This document shows positions 53,957 to 61,534 of a stretch of 64,000 nt of DNA, one piece after another. Under the pieces are notes generated by a model that saw only the letters and a list, made by a program, of their open reading frames with translations, was not told the origin of the DNA and searched no databases. Made by a program: the position numbers and the translations under genes. This DNA comes from Paracoccus shanxieyensis (GTDB lineage: Bacteria > Pseudomonadota > Alphaproteobacteria > Rhodobacterales > Rhodobacteraceae). Within the stretch, counting starts at the first letter, position 1; each line of letters starts with the position of its first letter. Location of the stretch: positions 62,001 to 126,000 of the forward strand of contig NZ_WMII01000009.1 of the NCBI RefSeq assembly GCF_009711265.1. The letters are read 5' to 3'.

Positions 53957-55621
53957 ATGCCGCCCGCCGATCTGATCCTGACCCATGCCCGCGTCCTGAC
54001 CATGGATCCCGACCATCCAAGGGCCGAGGCCGTGGCGGTGGGCGGGGGCCGCATCCTTGCCGTGGGCGATGCGGCGCAGATCGCGACGCTGGCCGGGCCG
54101 CAGACATCGCTGATCGACGCGGGCGGGCGCAGCTTGCTGCCGGGCTTTTTTGAAAGCCATGTCCATGTCGGTCTGGGCGGGGCCGATCTGACGCATCTGC
54201 ATATCGGCCACCTGCATGGCGCCAAGGACGTCGCGGCGGCGTTTCGCGACTTTGCCGCAGCCAACCCCGATGCGCCGCTGCTGATGGCGCAAGAGGCGCA
54301 TTACGACATTCTGGACCACCCCACGACGCGGCACGATCTGGACGCGATGATCGCGGATCGGCCCATCGCGATGATGTCGCCCGATCTGCATACCGTCTGG
54401 GCCAATACCGCCGCATTGCAGGCCGCAGGGCTGCTGCATGGCGCGGTGATGCCGCATGGTCATGAGGTGGTGATGGGCGCGGACGGGCTTGCCACCGGCG
54501 AGCTGCGCGAATTCGAGGCCTTTGGTCCGCTGATCGCCTTTGCCGGTGAGGGGCGCATCAATCTGGGCATCGCCACCGGCGAAGAACCCGACCCGGCCCC
54601 CGACCCCGCCCAGCGTGCCGCCGATACGGCGCTGCTGCTGCGTGGCATGGCGCATTGCGCGGCGGAGGGCATCACCAGCCTCGTGAACATGGACGGCAAC
54701 CGCTACACGCTGGAGCTGCTGGCCCAGATGCGCGACAATGGCCAACTGCCGCTGCGGGTCAAGGTGCCGTTCCATTTCAAGCCGCATATGGCGCTGGATG
54801 CCTTGCAGCGCGCCTCGGACATGGCTGCGGATTTCGACGATGACTGGATCAGTTCGGGCTTCGTCAAGATGTTCATGGACGGGGTGATCGACAGCGGCAC
54901 GGCATTCCTGCTGCGCGGTGATCCCGACCAGCCCGGCCCGCTTTTTGCGCCCGAGCGGTTCAACCAGATCGCCACCCAGATCGACCGGCGCGGCTTGCAG
55001 ATCGCGGTCCATGCCATCGGCGATGGCGCGGTCCGAACGGTGATCGACGGATATGCGGCGGCGCGCGATGCGAACGGGCCGCGCGACAGCCGCCACCGCA
55101 TCGAACATATCGAACTGATCGAGGCAGACGATGTGGCGCGGCTTGGCGACTTGGGCATCACCGCCAGCCTGCAGCCGCCGCATGTGCCGGGGGCGATGGA
55201 TTTCCCGTCAGAGCCCACGCTGTCGCGCATCGGCGCTGCGCGGTGGCCGGACGCCTATCTGTGCCGCAGTCTGGCCGAAGCGGGTGCGCCTGTCGCTTTC
55301 TCAAGCGATTGGCCGGTCGCCGATGTCTCGGTGCTGCGCGGCATTGCGGCGGCCCTGACGAGGCAGCCCTATGCGGGGGCGCGGGACGAACGGCTGACGC
55401 TGATGCAGGTGCTGCGGGCCTATACCGCAGGCGGCGCGTGGGCCGCGCATCGCGACCATGTGACTGGCTGCCTGCGCCCCGGCCTTGCCGCCGATCTGGT
55501 CCTGCTGGGCGGCGATATCGAGGCGGTCGCGCCTGCCGCGATCCCGGATCTGGGCGTGGCGCTGACCATCTGCGGCGGCCGCATCATCCACGATGCCGGG
55601 ATGCTGGGCCAGACCGCTTAG
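53957..55621 (+). CDS. Amidohydrolase (YtcJ-like, amidohydrolase 3 family)
   Basis: 554 residues from the ATG at 53957. The metal-dependent hydrolase fold is clear: ARVLTMDPDHPRAEAVAVGG, the HxH motif in LPGFFESHVHVGLGG near residues 57-71, the lysine and second-shell residues in SSGFVKMFMDGVIDSGTAFL, histidines in QIAVHAIGDGAVR and HRIEHIELI, and the catalytic Asp in VAFSSDWPVAD. It cleaves an amide or N-formyl-type bond; the natural substrate of YtcJ-like enzymes is not known. The cupin gene directly ahead suggests a shared catabolic role. Confidence 0.92.
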   Translation: MPPADLILTHARVLTMDPDHPRAEAVAVGGGRILAVGDAAQIATLAGPQTSLIDAGGRSLLPGFFESHVHVGLGGADLTHLHIGHLHGAKDVAAAFRDFAAANPDAPLLMAQEAHYDILDHPTTRHDLDAMIADRPIAMMSPDLHTVWANTAALQAAGLLHGAVMPHGHEVVMGADGLATGELREFEAFGPLIAFAGEGRINLGIATGEEPDPAPDPAQRAADTALLLRGMAHCAAEGITSLVNMDGNRYTLELLAQMRDNGQLPLRVKVPFHFKPHMALDALQRASDMAADFDDDWISSGFVKMFMDGVIDSGTAFLLRGDPDQPGPLFAPERFNQIATQIDRRGLQIAVHAIGDGAVRTVIDGYAAARDANGPRDSRHRIEHIELIEADDVARLGDLGITASLQPPHVPGAMDFPSEPTLSRIGAARWPDAYLCRSLAEAGAPVAFSSDWPVADVSVLRGIAAALTRQPYAGARDERLTLMQVLRAYTAGGAWAAHRDHVTGCLRPGLAADLVLLGGDIEAVAPAAIPDLGVALTICGGRIIHDAGMLGQTA

Positions 55622-55629
55622 GCCGCACC

Positions 55630-56769
55630 TTACGCATGGGCATATTCCACCTGCACCACATCGGTGCGCCCGGTGGCGAAGGTCGCGGCGCAGCTTTCCA
55701 GATAATAGCGCCAGCCGCGCAGAAAGGCATCGTCATAGCCAAAGCCGCGGATGCGCGGCGCGGCCTTGGCCATGCGCGCGGCCCAGATCCGGCAGGTGCG
55801 GGCGTAATCCTGCCCAAAGGAAAAGCTGTCCTTCAGCGCAAGCCCCGCCTTTGTGCCCTGATGTGCAAGGATCGCCGGGCTGGGCAGCATCCCGCCCGGA
55901 AAGATATGCTGCCGGATGAAATCCGAGCGTTTGCGATAGACCGAGAATTCCGCATCCGGCACGGTGATCGCCTGCAGCACCGCCCGCCCGCCCGGTGCCA
56001 GCCGCGCCTTCAGCGCCGCGAAATAGGTCGGCCAATAGCGTTCGCCCACCGCCTCGACCATCTCGACCGAGACGATGTTGTCAAAGCGCCCGGTGGCGTG
56101 GCGGTAATCCTGCAGGCGGATCTCGGCCCGGCCATCCAGCCGCGCATCGGCATAGCCGCGCTGCGACGGCGACAGCGTCAGCCCGGTGACATGGCGGCCG
56201 TGATCGGCGGCGCGTTCGGCAAAGCCGCCCCAGCCGCAGCCGATCTCCAGAATGCGTTCGCCCGATGCAAGCCGCGACAGGATGCGGTCGTTCTTGCGCA
56301 GCTGCGCGGTTTCCAGATCGTCGGTGTCCTGAAACAGCGCCGAGGAATAGCTCATCCCCGGATCCAGCCAAAGCTGATAGAATTCGTTGCCGACATCGTA
56401 ATGCGCCCGGATATTTCGCGCCGAACCCGCGACCGAGTTCCGGCGCAGCCCGTCGATCAGCCGAAAACCCCAGCCTGCCAGCAGACCCGGCCTGTCCTGC
56501 CCGCCCAGATGATCGCTGTTTTGGATGGCCAGCGACAAGAGCGCCTCAAGGTCGGGGCTGTCCCAATGGCCCGCGATATGGCTTTCGCCAAAACCCACAT
56601 CGCCGCGCCGCGCCAGCGCAGACAGCATGGCCCAGTCGGTGATGTGGATCTGCGCCTCGGGGCCGTTGCCGCCGAAACTGTGGCGATGGCCTTCGGGCGT
56701 GGTCAGCGACAGCCGCCCGTGCCGGATACCCTCCAGCGAGGTCAGGAAACGGGTCTGAAACGGGCTCAT
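55630..56769 (-). CDS. Cyclopropane-fatty-acid-synthase-like SAM methyltransferase (UfaM candidate)
   Basis: 379 residues from the ATG at 56767-56769, overlapping the DUF1365 stop by four bases. SAM-binding motif LEIGCGWGGFAERAADHGRH near residues 178-197, the YDVGNEFYQLWLDPGMSYSS substrate region near 122-141, and IVSVEMVEAVGERYW, all typical of Cfa/mycolic acid methyltransferases, which add a methylene or methyl to unsaturated phospholipid acyl chains. As the last gene of the operon divergent from rpoE, it parallels the methylase (UfaM) of furan fatty acid synthesis in Rhodobacter sphaeroides. Ordinary Cfa activity remains possible. Confidence 0.9.
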   Translation of the reverse strand: MSPFQTRFLTSLEGIRHGRLSLTTPEGHRHSFGGNGPEAQIHITDWAMLSALARRGDVGFGESHIAGHWDSPDLEALLSLAIQNSDHLGGQDRPGLLAGWGFRLIDGLRRNSVAGSARNIRAHYDVGNEFYQLWLDPGMSYSSALFQDTDDLETAQLRKNDRILSRLASGERILEIGCGWGGFAERAADHGRHVTGLTLSPSQRGYADARLDGRAEIRLQDYRHATGRFDNIVSVEMVEAVGERYWPTYFAALKARLAPGGRAVLQAITVPDAEFSVYRKRSDFIRQHIFPGGMLPSPAILAHQGTKAGLALKDSFSFGQDYARTCRIWAARMAKAAPRIRGFGYDDAFLRGWRYYLESCAATFATGRTDVVQVEYAHA

Positions 56770-57551
56770 CGGCTGATCTCCTTGGACGGGGGGGCGGGCA
56801 GGGGACGATAGGCGATGCCCTTGAGCCGCAGGCGCAGCGCCTGCCAATAGATCAGGGCAAGGATGCGCAGCGCGCCGCCCGGACGGCGCAGGGCGGCAGC
56901 AATCAGCGCGCGCTGGCGCAGGGGCCGGGGTGTGGCGTGCAGCGTGGCAATCATCCCGGTGCTGCCGCAGCTTTGGCGGATCAGCACGGAAATGCGGCTG
57001 GGCGTGACGGCAAAGCGGAACTCATAGCTGCCCGCGACATCCTGAAACGGCGAGACGTGAAACACCTTGTCCGTGCGCAGCCGGTCTTCGGCGCGGATCG
57101 GCGCGAAGCCGGGATTGTGGCACAGGTAGGAATGGCGCTGGCCAAAGGTGTTGTTGACCTCGGCGATGACGGCCAGCAGATCGCCGCCCCGCAGCACCAG
57201 CCAGAAGCTGACCGGGTTGAACCAGAAGCCCAGACATCGCGGCTGCGCCATCAGCGCCAGCGTCATCTGCGCGTCGCGGGCAAGCCCCGCCCGGTCCAGC
57301 ATCCGCCACGCCCATGCCGCGCCTTCGCCCGCACCGCGCATGCCGCCATGATCGGCGGCGCAAAAGCTGAAAAGCCCGCGCCTGCCCAGTCGGAACAGAC
57401 CGCGCGGCCGCACCGTCTCGGGGGCCAGCAGCAGGTAATCGACGCCGTAACGAAAGGCGTGGCGCACATCGCCGCGCCGGGCATGCGCCACGTCCGATGG
57501 CAGGTGCAAGACCCCGCCCGCCGCCAGCACCGAAGCAAGGTCATCCGCCAT
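56766..57551 (-). CDS. DUF1365 family protein
   Basis: 261 residues. DUF1365 features: LHLPSDVAHARRGDVRHAFR, FRYGVDYLLL with LFRLGRRGLFSFCAADHGG, then QPRCLGFWFNPVSFWLVLRG and EVNNTFGQRHSYLCHNPGF. It is usually encoded between a flavin amine-oxidase-like gene and a cfa-like gene, as here, and is thought to act in modified fatty acid synthesis. Catalytic role is unknown. Overlaps the cfa-like gene by four bases and starts 3 bp after the flavoprotein gene, so all three are one transcript. Confidence 0.9.
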   Translation of the reverse strand: MADDLASVLAAGGVLHLPSDVAHARRGDVRHAFRYGVDYLLLAPETVRPRGLFRLGRRGLFSFCAADHGGMRGAGEGAAWAWRMLDRAGLARDAQMTLALMAQPRCLGFWFNPVSFWLVLRGGDLLAVIAEVNNTFGQRHSYLCHNPGFAPIRAEDRLRTDKVFHVSPFQDVAGSYEFRFAVTPSRISVLIRQSCGSTGMIATLHATPRPLRQRALIAAALRRPGGALRILALIYWQALRLRLKGIAYRPLPAPPSKEISR

Positions 57552-57554
57552 CGC

Positions 57555-58835
57555 TCAGACCTTCGCGGGCAGCAGGTGGCGGGCGATGCGCATGGCGCTG
57601 GCGAAGCCGTCTTCGTGAAAGCCGTTGCGCAGCCAGGCGCCCGCAAACCAGGTGTGATGCGTGCCCTGCATCGCGCGCAGGCTGGCCTGCGCCCGGATCG
57701 CCGCCTGATCGAAGACCGGATGGCGGAACGTGGTCTGGTCATAGATCAGCGCCGGATCAATCGCGGCCTCGGGGTTCAGGCTGACGAACAGCGGGTCATC
57801 CTCGGGCAGGGATTGCAGGCGGTTCATCCAATAGGTGACGCCGACCGCGCGGTCCGATTGCGGATCGTCGGCGCGATAGATCCACGAACTCCAGCAGGCG
57901 CGGCGGGCGGGCATGACGCGCGGATCGGCATGCAGCACGGCGCGGTTGTCCTGAAACCGCACCGCGCCAAGCGCCGCGCGTTCGGGTGGCAGGGGATCTG
58001 CCAGCAGCGCCAGCGTCTGATCGGCATGGCAGGCCATGATGACCTGATCGAACCGCTGCGCGGCACCGTCGGCCTGAACCGTGACGCCAGTGGCATCGCG
58101 CTGGACGCGGCGCACCGGCGTTGCAGGCCGCAGCACCACGCCGCGCCGCTGCAACTGGGTCGCAAGCTTTTCGACATAGCTTGCGCTGCCGCCCGAGACC
58201 GTCCACCACTGATGCTGCCCGCCCTTGGACATCAGCGCGTGATTGGCCAGAAATCGCAGCAGCGTTTCCGCCGGAAAATCGCCGATCTGGCTGGCCGGGG
58301 TGGACCAGATCGCGCCGCAGATCGGATACAGGTAATCGTCGCGGAACCGGTCCCCCAGCCGCATCTGGGCGATCAACTGGCCAATGGTCAGGTCGGGCTG
58401 GCCCTTGGCCAAAGCCTCGGCGCGGGCATTGAAGCGCAGGATGTCGCGGATCATGCGGTAAAAGCCCGGACGCATGAGGTTCGCGCGCTGCGCAAACAGC
58501 GCCCCGACCGAGCGCAGGGCATATTCCACCCGGCCATTGCCCAGCGACACGCCAAAGCTCATATCGCTGCGCTGCACAGGCACGTCAAGGTCACGAAACA
58601 GCGCCGAAAGATGCGGATAATTGGCATAGTTGAAGACGATGAACCCGGTATCGACCGCCACATCGCCACGCCGCCCGGCCATGACCGTGCGGGCATGTCC
58701 GCCTAGCCGCGCCGCACTTTCGTAAAGCGTGACCTGATGGTGGCCCGACAGCAGCCACGCTGCCGACAGTCCCGAAATCCCGCCGCCGATGATGGCAATC
58801 TTCAGCGGTGCGCCACGCGTGAGGTCAAAGGGCAA
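57555..58835 (-). CDS. FAD-dependent amine-oxidase-like oxidoreductase (UfaD candidate)
   Basis: 426 residues from the TTG at 58833-58835, which has AAGGAG exactly six bases upstream; the longer open frame lacks that support. The FAD dinucleotide fold is KIAIIGGGISGLSAAWLL near the start, followed by LGGHARTV and VDTGFIVFNYANYPHLSALF. The C-terminal AMRIARHLLPAK closes the FAD site (GFASAM). It is the first gene of the operon divergent from rpoE. In Rhodobacter sphaeroides a flavoprotein at this place (UfaD) is the desaturase of furan fatty acid synthesis; identity here is inferred from gene order. Confidence 0.9.
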   Translation of the reverse strand: MPFDLTRGAPLKIAIIGGGISGLSAAWLLSGHHQVTLYESAARLGGHARTVMAGRRGDVAVDTGFIVFNYANYPHLSALFRDLDVPVQRSDMSFGVSLGNGRVEYALRSVGALFAQRANLMRPGFYRMIRDILRFNARAEALAKGQPDLTIGQLIAQMRLGDRFRDDYLYPICGAIWSTPASQIGDFPAETLLRFLANHALMSKGGQHQWWTVSGGSASYVEKLATQLQRRGVVLRPATPVRRVQRDATGVTVQADGAAQRFDQVIMACHADQTLALLADPLPPERAALGAVRFQDNRAVLHADPRVMPARRACWSSWIYRADDPQSDRAVGVTYWMNRLQSLPEDDPLFVSLNPEAAIDPALIYDQTTFRHPVFDQAAIRAQASLRAMQGTHHTWFAGAWLRNGFHEDGFASAMRIARHLLPAKV

Positions 58836-58862
58836 GACCGTCTCCTTCACTGCCGTCGGAAA

Positions 58863-58891
58863 GGTTACGCAAGCGGGGGCCGATCGGATCA
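58863..58891 (-). promoter_or_regulatory. RpoE-type promoter of the flavoprotein-DUF1365-cfa operon
   Basis: On the minus strand TGATCC (58891-58886), an 18-bp spacer and TAACC (58867-58863). The extended pattern TGATCCGA-N13-GCGTA is shared with two other promoters in this cluster and resembles the RpoE (singlet oxygen) promoter of Rhodobacter, whose -35 is TGATCC. Confidence 0.6.
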
Positions 58892-58939
58892 CCCGGCGCG
58901 CGATTTATTCGCTGCGGAATTGCTTTTTCTGCGCCGCAG

Positions 58940-58968
58940 TGATCTGATCGGCCGGTCAGCGCGTATCC
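58940..58968 (+). promoter_or_regulatory. RpoE-type autoregulatory promoter of rpoE-chrR
   Basis: TGATCT (58940-58945), an 18-bp spacer, TATCC (58964-58968); extended pattern TGATCTGA-N13-GCGTA. It would start transcription near 58975, about 105 bp before the chosen rpoE start, and allows the sigma factor to drive its own gene. Confidence 0.55.
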
Positions 58969-59078
58969 CTGACATGATGCAGGACAACCGCAGCAGCCAT
59001 GACGTGATCGCGCCGCCCCCACGCGGCACTGCGCTGCATGGCGGCCACGCCCCCACGACCGGGAAGGGGATCGGCGAT

Positions 59079-59642
59079 TTGCGACAGGACCATGCCGACC
59101 CAAGCCAGCCGACGCTTTGGCTGCTGGCGGTGCGCGACCAGCGCGATCTTGACGCATTCCTGCTGCTGTTTCAGCATTTCGCTCCGCGCCTCAAGGCGAT
59201 GCTGATGCGCGGCGGTCTGCGCGACGGCAGCGCCGAGGATGTGGTGCAGGACGTGATGCTGGCCGTCTGGCAGAAGGCCGCGCAGTTCGATCCGCACCGG
59301 GCCGAGGCCAGCGCCTGGATCTATCGCATCGCGCGCAACCGTAGCATCGACCTTGCCCGGCGCAGGCCCCCGCCCGAGGCCGACATCATCGCAGCCCCCG
59401 ACGCAGCCCAGGCTGATGCCGCGCAGATCCTTGGCCTTGGGCAAGAGGCCGCGCTGTTGCGCAAGGCGCTGGCCGCGCTGTCGCCCGATCAGGCCCGCGT
59501 GCTGGAGCAGGCCTATTTCGAGGATCTGCCGCATAGCCGCATCAGCGAGATCAGCGGCCTGCCACTGGGCACCATCAAATCGCGCATCCGGCTGGGACTG
59601 GAACGGCTGCGGCGCGACCTGAACGATCTGAGGCAGCCATGA
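59079..59642 (+). CDS. rpoE: ECF sigma factor RpoE (ChrR-controlled)
   Basis: 187 residues from the TTG at 59079 (AAGGGG nine bases upstream). This start gives the length of Rhodobacter RpoE; an ATG at 58974 would add 35 residues unlike any sigma factor and has no ribosome site. Region 2 reads LLLFQHFAPRLKAMLMRGGL, AEDVVQDVMLAVWQKAAQFD, and WIYRIARNRSIDLARRR. Region 4 reads LEQAYFEDLPHSRISEISGL, PLGTIKSRIRLGLERLRRDL. It directs RNA polymerase to TGATCC-type promoters under singlet-oxygen stress. The chrR start overlaps its stop by four bases. Confidence 0.93.
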   Translation: MRQDHADPSQPTLWLLAVRDQRDLDAFLLLFQHFAPRLKAMLMRGGLRDGSAEDVVQDVMLAVWQKAAQFDPHRAEASAWIYRIARNRSIDLARRRPPPEADIIAAPDAAQADAAQILGLGQEAALLRKALAALSPDQARVLEQAYFEDLPHSRISEISGLPLGTIKSRIRLGLERLRRDLNDLRQP

Positions 59643-60274
59643 CCGGCATCACCCACCATATCCCGGACGACCTGCTGCGCGCTTTCGCCTCCGGCAACCT
59701 GCCGCATCCCTTCGCGGTGGTCGTCGCGGCGCATCTGTCGCTGTGCGATGCCTGCCGCGCCGAGGCCGAGGCGGTCGAGATGCTGGGCGGGGCATTGCTG
59801 GACGGCATCGCGCCGGTCGCGGTCAGCGCGGGGGCGGGCCAGCGGCTGATCGCGGCGGTGCAAGCCGCGCCACCCATGCCGGACGCCCCGGCGGGATCGG
59901 GCATCTTTCCGGCGGCGGTCATGCAGGCGCTTGGCGGGCAGCCGCCGAAATGGCGCATGCTGGGCGGCGGCATCCGGCAGCAGATCCTGACTGCCGACGC
60001 CCACGGCTCGTTGCGGCTGCTCTATATCCCGCCGGGGCGGGCGGTGCCGGAACACAGCCATGGCGGGCTGGAGTTGACGCTGGTGCTGCAGGGCAGCTTT
60101 TCCGACAGTCAGGGCCGCTTCGGTCGCGGCGATGTCGAAACCGCCCATGACGATATCGACCACCAGCCGATTGCCGGACCGGACGGTCCCTGCATCTGTC
60201 TGGCGGCCACCGACGCGCCGTTGCGGTTTCGCGGGATGATCCCGCGCCTGCTGCAACCGCTTTTCCGGATCTGA
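59639..60274 (+). CDS. chrR: Zinc-binding anti-sigma factor ChrR
   Basis: 211 residues. The zinc-binding anti-sigma domain has the His-His near the N-terminus (GITHHIPDDLL) and VAAHLSLCDACRAEAE, giving the H-x3-C-x2-C signature that holds RpoE. The C-terminal cupin-like domain (about 100-211) has PEHSHGGLELTLVLQGSFSD with conserved His and Glu and ends DCICLAATDAPLRFRG-like (CICLAATDAPLRFRGMIPRL). In Rhodobacter this domain is needed for release of RpoE on singlet oxygen. Its ATG overlaps the rpoE stop. Confidence 0.95.
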   Translation: MTGITHHIPDDLLRAFASGNLPHPFAVVVAAHLSLCDACRAEAEAVEMLGGALLDGIAPVAVSAGAGQRLIAAVQAAPPMPDAPAGSGIFPAAVMQALGGQPPKWRMLGGGIRQQILTADAHGSLRLLYIPPGRAVPEHSHGGLELTLVLQGSFSDSQGRFGRGDVETAHDDIDHQPIAGPDGPCICLAATDAPLRFRGMIPRLLQPLFRI

Positions 60275-60278
60275 GATC

Positions 60279-61013
60279 ATGGGCTTTTCAGGCAAGACAA
60301 TCTGGATCATCGGCGCCAGCGACGGCATCGGCGCGGCGCTGGCGCGGGGCTTTGCACGCGAAGGTGCCCGACTGATCCTGTCGGCGCGCAATGGTGCGGC
60401 CTTGGCTGAGCTGGCCGCGGAATGCGGCGATGCGCGGGTTGCGGTGCTGGATCTGGCTCAGCCGCAATCGCTGGCGGATGTGGTGGCGACGATCCCGCCC
60501 GGCAGCCTTGATGCCGTCATCTGCACCGCCGCGCTTTATGATCCGGGCCGCGTCGCGGATCTGGACCCCGAGGCCACCGCAAAGCTGGTCGCGGTCAATC
60601 TGCTGGGCAGTTTCGAGGTGGCGCGCCTGACGCCGCCCTTGCTGCGCGATGGCGGGCAACTGGTGCTGTTCGGCTCGGTCGCGGGGTATTTCGGCCTGCC
60701 CAGCGGCCAGCCCTACAGCGCGACCAAGGCGGCGGTGGCCAATCTGGCCGAAACCCTGCGCGCCGAGCTTGCGCCGCGCGTCGATGTGCGGCTGGTCTCG
60801 CCCGGGTTCGTGGCGACGCGGCTGACCGAAAAGAACCGCTTCAAGATGCCCGCGATCATCACGCCCGAACAGGCGGCGCAGGCGGTGATCCGTGGCCTGC
60901 AGACGCGGGCGTTCGAGCTGCATTTCCCGAAACGCTTCACATGGGGCGTCAAGCTGCTGCGGGCGTTGCCTTACGGCCTGTCGCTGCGGCTGACGGCGCG
61001 GCTGCTGCGTTGA
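60279..61013 (+). CDS. Short-chain dehydrogenase/reductase
   Basis: 244 residues starting 4 bp after chrR, so probably the third gene of the rpoE operon. Cofactor motif IIGASDGIGAALARGFAREG near residues 10-29, the catalytic serine in LVLFGSVAGYFG, and the YxxxK in QPYSATKAAVANL. The C-terminal part (LHFPKRFTWGVKLLRALPYG) has the extension seen in SDRs acting on lipid-like substrates. Position suggests a role in repair or synthesis of modified fatty acids during photo-oxidative stress; substrate is unknown. Confidence 0.9.
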   Translation: MGFSGKTIWIIGASDGIGAALARGFAREGARLILSARNGAALAELAAECGDARVAVLDLAQPQSLADVVATIPPGSLDAVICTAALYDPGRVADLDPEATAKLVAVNLLGSFEVARLTPPLLRDGGQLVLFGSVAGYFGLPSGQPYSATKAAVANLAETLRAELAPRVDVRLVSPGFVATRLTEKNRFKMPAIITPEQAAQAVIRGLQTRAFELHFPKRFTWGVKLLRALPYGLSLRLTARLLR

Positions 61014-61023
61014 GGGCCGGGCA

Positions 61024-61428
61024 TCAGGTCAGCCGACCGCTGACCACGGCCACCCCGGCCCATGCCGCAAAGCCGGTCAGGAATGTGCCCCACAGTCCGT
61101 CGACGATGACCTGCTGCCACGACCAGTCGGCCAGCGTGGCATAGTTCGTCATCTCATAGGTGCCATAGCACATCGCCCCCAGCAGCGCGCCAAAGACCAG
61201 CGCCTGCAACGGTGACCCGGCCTTCAGCGCGGGCCATGACACAAAGATCAGCAGCCCCACGACGTAAAGCAGATAAAAGACCGCCGCCGGACCCAGCCGC
61301 AAGGGCTGCGCCAGCAGATGCCCGACATGCGTGTCAAAGACCGGGCGGACGATGTAGCGGATGCCCAGCATGTCCAGCCCCAGAAAGACCGCCGCCGTCA
61401 CCGCGTAAAGGAAAAGCATCTGTGCCAT
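61024..61428 (-). CDS. DUF2177 family membrane protein
   Basis: 134 residues from the ATG at 61426-61428. Four membrane segments: FLYAVTAAVFLGLDMLGIRY, FYLLYVVGLLIFVSW, LVFGALLGAMCYGTYEMTNY and the C-terminal GLWGTFLTGFAAWAGVAVVS. The conserved GTYEMTNYATLADW motif defines DUF2177. Function unknown. It carries its own RpoE-type promoter (61462-61490) and converges with the SDR of the rpoE operon, so I place it in the RpoE regulon. Confidence 0.88.
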   Translation of the reverse strand: MAQMLFLYAVTAAVFLGLDMLGIRYIVRPVFDTHVGHLLAQPLRLGPAAVFYLLYVVGLLIFVSWPALKAGSPLQALVFGALLGAMCYGTYEMTNYATLADWSWQQVIVDGLWGTFLTGFAAWAGVAVVSGRLT

Positions 61429-61461
61429 GGTCGTCCCCGCCCTTTGTGACCTCACTGCACA

Positions 61462-61490
61462 GACTACGCGCGGCGCGGCGGTTCGGATCA
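61462..61490 (-). promoter_or_regulatory. RpoE-type promoter of the DUF2177 gene
   Basis: On the minus strand TGATCC (61490-61485), an 18-bp spacer, TAGTC (61466-61462), with the same extended pattern TGATCCGA-N13-GCGTA as the two promoters beside rpoE. The start codon lies 34 bp beyond the -10. Confidence 0.6.
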
Positions 61491-61534
61491 CCTTTCCGCA
61501 TGGCATTTCTGCGGGCGGGTGAATTGCCGCGCGC

